Under the pieces are notes generated by a model. That model was not told where the DNA came from. It saw only the letters and a program-made list of their open reading frames with translations, and ran no database searches. A program made the translations under genes and the position numbers. Shown here in pieces: positions 1 to 8,510 of a stretch of DNA of 64,000 bases; the stretch's first letter is position 1; each line of letters opens with the position of its first letter. Source of the stretch: TK10-74A sp965263065 (GTDB lineage Bacteria; Chloroflexota; Dehalococcoidia; Bin125); assembly GCA_965263065.1 (NCBI GenBank), contig CBDHGH010000003.1:1612001-1676000 (forward strand). The letters run 5' to 3'.

Positions 1-1455
1 CTGGTCGATCGCTATGGGATCGGCAAGGGCGACCGCGTCGCGATCTCGATGCGCAACTATCCGGAATGGGTCATGTGCTTCATGGCCGTGACGTCGATTG
101 GGGGGATCGCCGTGGCGCTGAACGCGCTGTGGCAGCCCGAGGAGATGGAGTACGGGCTGATCGACAGCGGGGCCAAGGTGCTGTTCGCGGACGGCGAGCG
201 GCTGCAGCGGCTGGCCGCCTGCTCGGACGCCGTGACGGTGCAGGCCATCGCCGCCCGGCAGGGGGATGGGCCAACGTACGCGGTCCCGGAGCTCGGGGAC
301 CTGCTGCGCGACGTGCCCGCCGGGCCGATGCCGCAGGCCGGCGTCGAGCCGACGGACGACGCGATGATCCTCTACACGTCGGGCTCCACGGGCCACGCGA
401 AGGGCGTGGTCAGCACGCACCGCAACGTGATCAGCGCGCTGCTGTCGTGGGAACTCGACAGCCAGGTGGGGCGCGTCGCCGCGGGGCTCGTCTGGCCCGA
501 GCCCGACCATCAGCCGGCGACGCTGCTGGCGGTGCCGCTCTTTCACGCCACCGGTTCGCATGCGGTCTACCTGGCGTCGTACCGGGCGCAGCGCAAGATC
601 GTCTCGATGTACAAGTGGGATCCGGAGCGGGCGGCGGCCTTGATCGAGCGGGAGCACATCGACATGTTCGTCGCGTCGCCGGCGATGACGGGGGACCTGG
701 TGCAGACGGCGCGGACCACGTCGCACGACCTGAGCTCGCTGATGATGGTGGGCGGGGGCGGGGCGCCGCGGGCGCCGGAGCAGGTGCGGGCGATCGATCA
801 GTCGTTCGCGAACGCCATTCCGGGCACGGGCTGGGGGATGACCGAGACGAACTCGATTGGGACGGGGATCGGCGGGGCGGAGTATCTGCAGCGGCCCACC
901 AGTTCGGGCCGGGCCGCGCCGGTGTTCGACCTGCGCATCGTGGGGGAGGACGAGCAGCCGCTCCCGGCGGGCGAGCGAGGCGAGTTGCAGATCCGGGGCA
1001 CGTCCGTCTGTCGCGGCTACTGGAACCGGCCCGACGCCAACGCCGCGGCCTTCACCGACGACGGCTGGATGCGCACGGGCGACGTCGCGTATCTCGACGC
1101 CGAGGGCTACCTGTTCATCGTCGATCGGATCAAGGACCTGGTCATCCGGGGCGGCGAGAACATCGGCTGCGGGCAGGTCGAGGCGGCGATCATGGCGCAT
1201 CCGGACGCGATCGAGGCGGCGGTCTACGCCGTGCCCGACGCGCGCCTGGGCGAAGAGGTCGGGGCGACCGTCTACGCCCGCGCGGGGCTGGAGGCGGAGG
1301 CCCTGCGCGCGTTCCTGGGCGATCACTTGGCGCGCTTCGAGATCCCCCGCTACGTCACGCTGACGTCGGAGCCGCTGCCGCGCACCGCGTCGGGCAAGAT
1401 CTTCAAGCGGGAGATCCGGGAGGCGGCCGTCGCGGGGCTGGGCGCGGGGGCGTAG
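1..1455 (+). CDS. Acyl-CoA synthetase, AMP-binding (5' end outside window)
   Basis: This is the 3' part of an ANL-superfamily adenylating enzyme that activates a carboxylic acid to its CoA thioester through an acyl-AMP. The frame is already open at base 1, so the true start lies upstream; 484 residues are visible of a usual 520-560. The ATP-binding loop YTSGSTGHAKG lies near bases 373-405, GWGMTETN near 832, the hinge block TGDVAYLDAEGYLFIVDR near 1080-1125, and the terminal PRTASGKIFKREIREA carries the catalytic lysine. Substrate chain length cannot be read from the sequence. The family assignment is secure. Confidence 0.93.
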   Translation: MVDRYGIGKGDRVAISMRNYPEWVMCFMAVTSIGGIAVALNALWQPEEMEYGLIDSGAKVLFADGERLQRLAACSDAVTVQAIAARQGDGPTYAVPELGDLLRDVPAGPMPQAGVEPTDDAMILYTSGSTGHAKGVVSTHRNVISALLSWELDSQVGRVAAGLVWPEPDHQPATLLAVPLFHATGSHAVYLASYRAQRKIVSMYKWDPERAAALIEREHIDMFVASPAMTGDLVQTARTTSHDLSSLMMVGGGGAPRAPEQVRAIDQSFANAIPGTGWGMTETNSIGTGIGGAEYLQRPTSSGRAAPVFDLRIVGEDEQPLPAGERGELQIRGTSVCRGYWNRPDANAAAFTDDGWMRTGDVAYLDAEGYLFIVDRIKDLVIRGGENIGCGQVEAAIMAHPDAIEAAVYAVPDARLGEEVGATVYARAGLEAEALRAFLGDHLARFEIPRYVTLTSEPLPRTASGKIFKREIREAAVAGLGAGA

Positions 1456-1566
1456 CGCCACCCCGTCGCGGCGGCACCGTCGCAGCCCCTCCCACGCAAC
1501 CGCAGCGACGATTTTTCTGTGTTTGCGCTATTCTCAGTGCACGAGAGCCCCGAGGAGGGATGCCCA

Positions 1567-1869
1567 GTGGAAGTCAAGAGGAAGCGGCTCACGCTCGACC
1601 TGGACCCCCCTGTGCAGCGCCGTCTGAAGGCGGTGGCTGCATTGAAAGGCATCAGCATGCGCAGGTACTGCCAGACCGCCATCGACAAGGAGTTGGCCAG
1701 GGACGAAGCCAACGGCCTGTCCGGCTCGCGCGAGAGGCTCTCCGACGCGGATCGGTTCGCGGAACTCCAGAAGAAGCACTTCGGGGATCGGATGCTGCCC
1801 GGCAGTTCCGTTGACCTGATCCGGGAGGCCCGCGAGATCAGGGACGAGCAGCTCAAGGACATCATGTGA
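1567..1869 (+). CDS. VapB-like antitoxin, ribbon-helix-helix type
   Basis: A protein of about 100 residues, rich in Arg, Lys, Asp and Glu. Its N-terminus (KRKRLTLDLDPPVQRRLKAV) looks like the beta strand and first helix of a ribbon-helix-helix DNA-binding antitoxin. I chose the GTG at 1567 because GAGGAGGG lies 7 bases upstream; an in-frame start at 1519 has no such site. The stop overlaps the start of the next gene (ATGTGA, GTG at 1866), the coupling expected for an antitoxin followed by its toxin. It probably neutralises the PIN toxin and represses the operon. RHH assignment is by pattern only. Confidence 0.75.
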   Translation: MEVKRKRLTLDLDPPVQRRLKAVAALKGISMRRYCQTAIDKELARDEANGLSGSRERLSDADRFAELQKKHFGDRMLPGSSVDLIREAREIRDEQLKDIM

Positions 1870-2315
1870 GCGGCGTCGTCGTCGTGGACGCGAGCCTGGC
1901 GTTCAAGTGGCTGGTGTGGGAGCCGCAGTCGGGCAAGGCCCTCACGCTTCTCCGCTCCTGGGATCGGCAAGGCGTCAGACGGGCGGCTCCTCACCTCCTG
2001 CCTTTCGAGGTTGCCAACGCTTTGCACAGGCGCGTCGTGCGGAGAGAACTGACCGTCGAGGCGGCCGCGGATCTCATCAGCAGTCTGTTGGCCTCACGAC
2101 TCGAACTGCATGAGACGCCGGACCTGCACGGCCGAGCCCTGGCACTGGCAAACGACCTCGACCAGGGGGCGGCCTACGACGCGCACTATCTGGCGCTGGC
2201 GGCGACGCTCGATTGCGAGCTGTGGACCGCCGATGAGAAGTTCTTCCGGGCAGCCAGCGCCGTGTCCTCGAACGTGCGTTGGCTCGGCGAGTTCGTCGAG
2301 GCGGAGCGCGCGTAG
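1866..2315 (+). CDS. VapC-like PIN-domain ribonuclease toxin
   Basis: A 149-residue PIN-domain protein, the usual VapC length. Four acidic residues expected to bind Mg2+ at the active site are visible: D8 in VVVVDAS, E48 in LPFEVANAL, D105 in AYDAHYLALA and D123 in WTADEKF. VapC toxins cleave RNA, typically tRNA or rRNA. Translation starts at a GTG inside the stop region of the antitoxin gene, so the two are coupled. All catalytic positions are intact, so the toxin should be active when free. Confidence 0.88.
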   Translation: MSGVVVVDASLAFKWLVWEPQSGKALTLLRSWDRQGVRRAAPHLLPFEVANALHRRVVRRELTVEAAADLISSLLASRLELHETPDLHGRALALANDLDQGAAYDAHYLALAATLDCELWTADEKFFRAASAVSSNVRWLGEFVEAERA

Positions 2316-2382
2316 AGAGTCATCGCGCTGCGATCCCTCGATGGCGCTGCGGTTGGCGGGTGGCGACCCGACAGCCCGGGGT

Positions 2383-4608
2383 CTACGGCACGAGGACCGC
2401 GCCGCCGGCGACGAGTTCTTCCACGCGATCCGGCGGGTAGCCCAGCACTCGGTCGAGGACGAGGCGGGTGCCGGAGTAGAGGGGCGGGGCGCCGCGCCAG
2501 ATGGGCGTGCGGTCGCCGTCGATGCGCCAGATGGAGCCGCCCATGCGGACGCCGGCGCCCGCGATCTCCGGTGACGGGTCGTCGACCCAGAAGCCGGCGG
2601 CGTTCAGGTCCGGATCGCGCAGGCAGTCGGCGCTGTGCTGGATCGGTGCGACGAGGGCGCCGGCGGCGCCCGCGCGATCGGCGATGGCCCCGAGGTCGAG
2701 TTGCGCCGCGGCCGCGCGCAGCGCCTCATCGGTCGTGGCCGGCGCGCCGAGCGCCGTCGCGACGGCGCCCCACGAATCGCGGCCGGGCACGATCAGCGCC
2801 ACGAAGCGATCGTCGGCGCTGGCGACGACGCGATAGTCGGCGAGGCCCGACTCCGTCCCGGGCGGTGGGGGCTCCGGGCTGTTCGCGGCCAGCATCGGTT
2901 CGAGCGCGATGCAGCACATGCTCTCCAGATCCGAGAGGTCGACGTAGGCGGGCCGGCCGCTGCGGCGCGCGCCACAGGCGTAGGCGGCGATCGCGTAGGC
3001 GCCGGCCAGGCCGCTGACCGGGTCGGGATAGGGGATCCACATCTGCGAGATCGTCTCGCCGTCGCGGCTGCTGGCGAAGCCCGCGCCGGAGGCGGCGTAG
3101 ACGTGGGTGCCGTAGCCGATGAAGTGCGCCTGGGGACCCGTCGCCCCGTAGGCCGACATGGACACGTAGACCAGGCGCGGGTTGACGGCGACCAGGTCGT
3201 CGTAGCCGACCCCGAGCCGGTCGACGACGCCGGGGGAGAAGTTCTCCACCACGACGTCGGCGCGGGCCGCGAGGTCGCGGATGACCTGCACGCCCTCGGG
3301 CGTCTTCATGTCGACGCCGAGGCTGATCTTGCCGCGCTGGTTGGCGCTCCACCAGCCGGAGACGTTGGCCGACCCCTCGCGTCCGTCGCGATAGGGCGGA
3401 TTGCGGCGCAGGTTGCTGCGGGTGGGCTGCCGCTCCACGTTGATGACCTCCGCGCCGAGGTCGGCGAGCACGGTGGTCGCGAAGGGGCCGGCCCAGGCCC
3501 AGGTGAGATCGAGCACGCGCAGGCCGGAGAGCGGCAGATCGGACGCCGGCCGCACACGACCTGGGGCGGCCGCGCGGGGGGTGGCGGCCGGCTCGCCGGC
3601 GCGGGCCAGCCAGGGCAGGCGGGGCGTCGGAGGGCCGGGGCCGGTCTCGAAGAAGCGGCGCGCGGTGAGCTGCGGGTCGGCGATGACGTCCGCCGCCCGG
3701 CAGACCTGCGCCGCCGGGACGTGCGCGGCCTGGGTTTGCGCGACCAGCGCGGCGCGGGTCGCCGAGCGCGCCCATTCACGCAGGCGCGCGTCGATCAGGT
3801 CACGCGCCTCGCGCAGGATGGCCGTTTCCCGCATGACGGCGTCGGCGGCCCAGTCCAGCTCGCCGACGATGCGGAAGAGCGAGGCCCAGTGCTTGGGGTC
3901 GATGGCCCCGACGTACACCATCCCATCGGCGACAGCCATCGTGCCGCCCGGGTAGGGCGCCGCCTTGTCGCGGCCGACGATCCGATCGCCCAGCTGCGCG
4001 AAGGCGATGGGCTGCATGGGCATGAGCGCCAGCAGCTCCAGCTTGTCGAACGAGACGCGGCGCGGCGGCGGCGCGCCGGGCGCACGGGCCAGCGCGCCGG
4101 TCGCGACCGCGATCGCGGCGGCGACGCCGGCCAAGAGGCTGGCCTGACGGTTGAGCGGCAGGCAGGGCTCGCCCATGCCCCAGGCCGGCGTGATCTCACT
4201 GGTCAGGTAGCCCAGGCCCGAGCGCGCCCAGAGCGCCATGTCGTGCGACTGGGCCTCCGCGAAGCTCCCGCCGGTGGGCAAGGGCGACGTCACCTCGACG
4301 ACCGAGGCCTCGGCGCGCAGGCGGGCCGGGATCGCATCGCTCAGGGCGGCCAGCGAGGCGGCGTCGCCGACGAGGGCCGCGTAGGGGCGATCGGCGCCGA
4401 AGTCGGCCGCGCGCAGGCCGCGGCCGGCGAGGCGCTCGAAGCGGGCTTCCGCGTCGTCGGCGGGGTCGGGCCGCCAGCCGGGGCGGTAGACGGCGACGTC
4501 GGCGCCGCTCTCGGTCAGCCACCAGGCGGCGAAGCGGGTGGCGACGTCGGCGCCCACGGCAAGCACGCGCACGCCCTCAAGTGGTCCCGGGACGCCCGCG
4601 GCGGCCAT
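2383..4608 (-). CDS. Tandem CaiB/BaiF-type CoA-transferase (two domains)
   Basis: A 741-residue protein made of two class III CoA-transferase units. The N-terminal unit begins PLEGVRVLAVGADVATRF and is diverged. The C-terminal unit begins PLSGLRVLDLTWAWAGPFAT and carries the usual VINVERQ, VVENFSPGVVDRLG and PYPDPVSGLAGA blocks; the Asp of PDPVSG is the candidate catalytic residue. The family moves CoA between carboxylic acids and usually has about 400 residues, so this is a fusion in which one half may be structural. I chose the ATG at 4608; a GTG at 4614 is also possible. It follows the amidohydrolase on the same strand after 85 bases, suggesting one transcript. Confidence 0.88.
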   Translation of the reverse strand: MAAAGVPGPLEGVRVLAVGADVATRFAAWWLTESGADVAVYRPGWRPDPADDAEARFERLAGRGLRAADFGADRPYAALVGDAASLAALSDAIPARLRAEASVVEVTSPLPTGGSFAEAQSHDMALWARSGLGYLTSEITPAWGMGEPCLPLNRQASLLAGVAAAIAVATGALARAPGAPPPRRVSFDKLELLALMPMQPIAFAQLGDRIVGRDKAAPYPGGTMAVADGMVYVGAIDPKHWASLFRIVGELDWAADAVMRETAILREARDLIDARLREWARSATRAALVAQTQAAHVPAAQVCRAADVIADPQLTARRFFETGPGPPTPRLPWLARAGEPAATPRAAAPGRVRPASDLPLSGLRVLDLTWAWAGPFATTVLADLGAEVINVERQPTRSNLRRNPPYRDGREGSANVSGWWSANQRGKISLGVDMKTPEGVQVIRDLAARADVVVENFSPGVVDRLGVGYDDLVAVNPRLVYVSMSAYGATGPQAHFIGYGTHVYAASGAGFASSRDGETISQMWIPYPDPVSGLAGAYAIAAYACGARRSGRPAYVDLSDLESMCCIALEPMLAANSPEPPPPGTESGLADYRVVASADDRFVALIVPGRDSWGAVATALGAPATTDEALRAAAAQLDLGAIADRAGAAGALVAPIQHSADCLRDPDLNAAGFWVDDPSPEIAGAGVRMGGSIWRIDGDRTPIWRGAPPLYSGTRLVLDRVLGYPPDRVEELVAGGAVLVP

Positions 4609-4693
4609 CGTCACCGTTCAATCGCTGCGGCCCGACACTGATGGCGGGGGGCCGGGCTCGCCCGGCCGGATCCCCGTCCCGCGGTGGCCGGCG

Positions 4694-6475
4694 TCAGGCG
4701 TCGCGCGGGCCGCGCACGAGGCGGCCCGGCAGCGCGCCGGTGAGCTCATCGCCCTCGAGCGTGATCTGGCCGGCGCAGAGCGTGAAGTCGTAGCCGGTCT
4801 GGCGCTGGTGGTAGCGCTTCGCGCCCTCGGGCAGGTCGTAGATGATGTGCGGCGCGCGCGAGCCCAGCCGCTCGGGGTCGATCACGTTGAGGTCGGCGCG
4901 CTTGCCGACGGCCAGCACGCCGCGGTCGCCCAGACCGTAGAGGTCGGCGTTGGCGCCGCTCTGCTTGTGCACGATCGTCTCGATGGGGACGCGCTCGCCG
5001 CGCTCGCGCTGCCAGCCCCAATAGCGCAGGTTCCAGCTGGCCATCTCAACGTCGGACAACGAACCGACGTGGGCGCCGGCGTCGCTGAGGCCGTTGCGGG
5101 TCAGCGGGTGCATCATCTGCTCGCGCTGGTAGTCGAGATTGCCCTCGCTGTAGCCCTCGAGGTAGTGCAGCAGGATGGTGCGGCCGTCGCCCTGGGTGAG
5201 CAGGTCGTAGAACGCCTCGTCGCCGCCGATGCCGTGTCGTTCGGCGTAGGCGGCGACGCTGGCCTCGTACTCCGGCTCGTAGTTGGGCGGGTCGCCGAGC
5301 ACCCAGGCCTTGTGCGGGTTGGAGAGCAGGTTGTCGAGGAAGATCGCGTGCAGGCTGCCGGGCGTGCCGTCGATCAGGAAGATGTGCCCTGCCGGATCGG
5401 AGTCCATGAACTGGCGGACGTCGTTGCTCAGATCCCACTCGCTGGCCAGGATCGCGGCCTTGACCTCGGGGTCCTGCATCTTGGTGATGCGCTCCTCGAA
5501 GGGAAGATCCTCGACCAGTTCGCGGTAGGCCAGGTTGAGCCCGTAGGGGTGCGCCGAGCCCTCGAGGCTGAGCAGGGCGCAGGTGCCGCGGCCGCGAATC
5601 TGCGGGAAGATGCGGACGCCGCGCTCGTGCGCCTCCTCGACCCGGCGCAGGCTCTCGCGCCAGCCGGGGCGGCCGCTGTTGGGCATGCCTTCGCCGGAGA
5701 GGTAGGTGACGGTGAGGTTCGACTCCAGCGCGAGGTGGTGGATCCACTCCCGCTCGAACTCGCCGACGACCTGGAAAACGCCGCCGCCGCCCTCGCCCAT
5801 GCCGCGCGCGATCGCTTCCAGCTCGGGGTAGCGGGCGAAGGAGCCGGGAGTGGGGACGCCGGCCTTGGTGCGATGCACCATGGCGCGGTTGGAGGAGAAG
5901 CCCAGGGCGCCGGCCTCAATGGCCTCCCGCACGAGGCGGGTCATGTGCGTCAGTTCCTCGTCGTTGGGCTGGATGTCGTCGGCGCCGCGCTCGCCCATCA
6001 CGTAGCAGCGCAGCGGGCTGTGCGGGATCTGCGTCGCGATGTCCATCACCCGCGGCTTGCCGTCGATGGCGTCGAGGTACTCGGGGAAGGTCTCCCACTC
6101 CCAGGTGATGCCGGCCGACATCGCCGTGGAGGGGATGTCCTCGACGGCGTCCAGCAGGTCGAGCAGCCAGTCGCGCTCGGCGGGGCGGACGGGCGCGAAG
6201 CCGACGCCGCAGTTGCCCATGACGACGGTGGTGACGCCGTTGTAGCAGGAGGGATCGAGGTTCGGGTCCCACGAGACCTGGGCGTCCATGTGCGTGTGGA
6301 TGTCGATCCAGCCGGGGGTGACGAGTTTGCCGCCGGCGTCGATCTCGCGCTTGCCGGGGCCGACGTCGTCGCCGACGGCGGTGATGCGGTCGCCGTCGAT
6401 GCCGATGGCGCCGGTGAACTCCGGCCCGCCGGTGCCGTCGAAGATGCGACCGTTGCGGATGGTGATGTCGTGCAT
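4694..6475 (-). CDS. N-acyl-D-amino-acid deacylase-like amidohydrolase, copy 1
   Basis: A 593-residue amidohydrolase (metal-dependent hydrolase superfamily, amidohydrolase 3/D-aminoacylase type). It opens with MHDITIRNGRIFDGTG, the beta-sandwich strand typical of the family, followed by WIDIHTHMDAQ with metal ligands H60 and H62; VMGNCGVGFAP and NGLSDAGAH are further family blocks. Relatives release free amino acids from N-acyl-D-amino acids or hydrolyse cyclic amides, so the natural substrate is unknown. The open frame continues upstream to 6979, but the family start is the ATG at 6475. The C-terminal 200 residues are almost identical to copy 2 next door. Confidence 0.92.
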   Translation of the reverse strand: MHDITIRNGRIFDGTGGPEFTGAIGIDGDRITAVGDDVGPGKREIDAGGKLVTPGWIDIHTHMDAQVSWDPNLDPSCYNGVTTVVMGNCGVGFAPVRPAERDWLLDLLDAVEDIPSTAMSAGITWEWETFPEYLDAIDGKPRVMDIATQIPHSPLRCYVMGERGADDIQPNDEELTHMTRLVREAIEAGALGFSSNRAMVHRTKAGVPTPGSFARYPELEAIARGMGEGGGGVFQVVGEFEREWIHHLALESNLTVTYLSGEGMPNSGRPGWRESLRRVEEAHERGVRIFPQIRGRGTCALLSLEGSAHPYGLNLAYRELVEDLPFEERITKMQDPEVKAAILASEWDLSNDVRQFMDSDPAGHIFLIDGTPGSLHAIFLDNLLSNPHKAWVLGDPPNYEPEYEASVAAYAERHGIGGDEAFYDLLTQGDGRTILLHYLEGYSEGNLDYQREQMMHPLTRNGLSDAGAHVGSLSDVEMASWNLRYWGWQRERGERVPIETIVHKQSGANADLYGLGDRGVLAVGKRADLNVIDPERLGSRAPHIIYDLPEGAKRYHQRQTGYDFTLCAGQITLEGDELTGALPGRLVRGPRDA

Positions 6476-6590
6476 GGGGGTCTCGCTTTCTTCACGATCG
6501 TCGCGACGGCAGGGGATGCGCCGCCTGTGCGCTGATGTTAGCGCCATCCGGCCCAGAGCGGGCAATCGAAGCGTCGTGCGGACGGCGTTT

Positions 6591-6630
6591 CCGGCGAGCC
6601 GCTCGCAGCGGGCCTCCGCGTCGTCGGCGG
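6591..6630. other. Duplication scar: 40-bp copy of an internal CaiB segment
   Basis: These 40 bases match 4424-4463, inside the CaiB gene, with three mismatches. The stretch just left of it (6541-6590) matches 8461-8523, which ends in the haloperoxidase stop region. The two join at CCGGCGA, a 7-mer present at both sources (4424-4430 and 8524-8530). This is what a tandem duplication with a microhomology breakpoint leaves behind. Confidence 0.75.
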
Positions 6631-6636
6631 CCGGCC

Positions 6637-8416
6637 CTACGCGTCGCGCGGGCCGCGCACGAGGCGGCCCGGCAGCGCGCCGGTCAGCTCGTCGCCCTCG
6701 AGCGTGATCTGGCCGGCGCAGAGGGTGAAGTCGTAGCCGGTCTGGCGCTGGTGGTAGCGCTTCGCGCCCTCGGGCAGGTCGTAGATGATGTGCGGTGCGC
6801 GCGAGCCGAGCCGCTCGGGGTCGATCACGTTGAGGTCGGCGCGCTTGCCGACGGCCAGCACGCCGCGGTCGCCCAGGCCGTAGAGGTCGGCGTTGGCGCC
6901 GCTCTGCTTGTGCACGATCGTCTCGATCGGCACGCGCTCGCCGCGCTCCCGCTGCCAGCCCCAGTAGCGCAGATTCCAACTGGCCATCTCGACGTCGGAC
7001 AGCGAACCGACGTGGGCGCCGGCGTCGCTGAGGCCGTTGCGGGTCAGCGGGTGCATCATCTGCTCGCGCTGGTAGTCGAGGTTGCCCTGGCTGTAGCCCT
7101 CGAGGTAGTGCAGCAGGATGGTGCTGCCGTCGCCCTGGGTGAGCAGGTCGTAGAAGGCCTCATCGCTGCTGATGCCGTGGCGCTCGGCGTAGGCGGCGAC
7201 GCTGGCCTCGTACTCCGGCTCGTAGTTCGGCGGGTCGCCGAGCACCCAGGACATGTGGGGGTTCGAGAGGAGGTTTTCGAGGAAGATGGCGTGGAGACTG
7301 CCCGGCGTGCCGTCGATGAGGAAGATGTGCTCCTCGGGATCGCCGTCCATGAACTGGCGGACGTCGCTGCTGAGGTCCCACTCGCTGGCCAGGATCGCGG
7401 CCTTGACCTCCGGGTCGCGCATCTTGACGATGCGCTCCTTGAAGGGAAGGTCCGCGACGAGTTCGCGGTAGGCCAGGTTGAGCCCGTAGGGGTGGGCCGA
7501 GCCCTCGAGGTTGAGCAGGGCGCAGGTGCCGCGGCCGCGGATCTGCGGGAAGAGGCGGATGCCGCGCTCGCGCGCCTTCTCCGCCCGGCGCAGGCCGTCG
7601 CGCCAGTCGAAGCTGCTGCCGGGCAGGCCCTCGCCGAAGAGGTACGTGACGGTGAGGTTCGGCTCCTGCGACACGTGGTCGACCCAGTCGCCCTCGAAGT
7701 CGCCGACGACCTGGAAGACGCCGCCGCCGCCCTCGCTCATGCCGCGCGCGATCGCCTCCAGCTCCGGGTAGCGGGCGAAGGAGCCGGGCGTTGGGACGCC
7801 CGCCTTGGTGCGATGCGCCATGAGGCGGTTGGAGGAGAAGCCCACGGCGCCGGCCTCGATGGCTTCGCGGACGAGGCGGGCCATGTGCGTCAGTTCCTCG
7901 TCGGTGGGTTGGATGTCCTCGGCGCCGCGGGCGCCCATGACGTAGCAGCGCAGCGGGCTGTGCGGGATCTGCGTCGCGATGTCCATCACGCGGGGCTTGC
8001 CGTCGATGGCGTCGAGGTACTCGGGGAAGGTCTCCCACTCCCAGGTGATGCCGGCCGACATCGCCGTGGAGGGGATGTCCTCGACGGCGTCGAGCAGGTC
8101 CAGCAGCCACTCGCGCTCGGGGGGGGCGGACGGGCGCGAAGCCCACGCCGCAGTTGCCCATGACGACGGTCGTGACGCCGTTGTAGCAGGAGGGATCGAG
8201 GTTGGGATCCCAGGAGACCTGGGCGTCCATGTGGGTGTGGATGTCGATCCAGCCGGGGGTGACGAGCTTGCCGCCGGCGTCGATCTCGCGCTTGCCGGGG
8301 CCCACGTCGTCGCCGACGGCGGTGATGCGGTCGCCGTCGATGCCGATGTCGGCCGTGAACTCGGGCACGCCGGTGCCGTCGAAGATGCGGCCGTTGCGGA
8401 TGGTGATCTCGTGCAT
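6637..8416 (-). pseudogene. D-aminoacylase-like amidohydrolase, copy 2, frameshifted
   Basis: This is a tandem paralogue of the gene at 4694-6475, but no single frame covers it. One frame runs from the ATG at 8416 through HTHMDAQ to GFAPVRPP. The remainder, from EREWLLDLLDAVEDIP to the stop at 6637, lies in another frame. The break falls at a run of eight G at 8119-8126, where copy 1 has the seven bases GGCGGGG. Removing one base restores a full-length protein. Residues on both sides are well conserved, so the lesion is recent, a sequencing error, or a slippage site. As written it would yield a product truncated at about 100 residues of recognisable sequence. Confidence 0.85.
8119..8126. repeat. 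G8 homopolymer at the frameshift
   Basis: Eight consecutive G on the plus strand (C8 in the sense of the gene) sit exactly where the two halves of amidohydrolase copy 2 change frame. Copy 1 has GGCGGGG at the same place, so one base has been gained and a C lost. Confidence 0.85.
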
Positions 8417-8510
8417 GGGGTCTCGCTTTCTTCACGACGGCGAAGGATGCGCCGCCTGTGCGCCGATACTAGCGCCATCTGGCGCAGAGCGCGCGCAACC
8501 GGAGCGTCGT

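Noticed and set aside
6476..6979. Upstream extension of amidohydrolase copy 1 to an in-frame start at 6979
   Set aside because: The extra N-terminus is an Arg/Ala-rich out-of-frame reading of copy 2; the family start MHDITIRNGRIF and alignment with copy 2 place the start at 6475.
2635..8163. Long plus-strand frames antisense to the CaiB and amidohydrolase genes
   Set aside because: They are compositional shadows of high-GC coding DNA, rich in Arg/Ala/Gly/Val and without domains or ribosome-binding sites.
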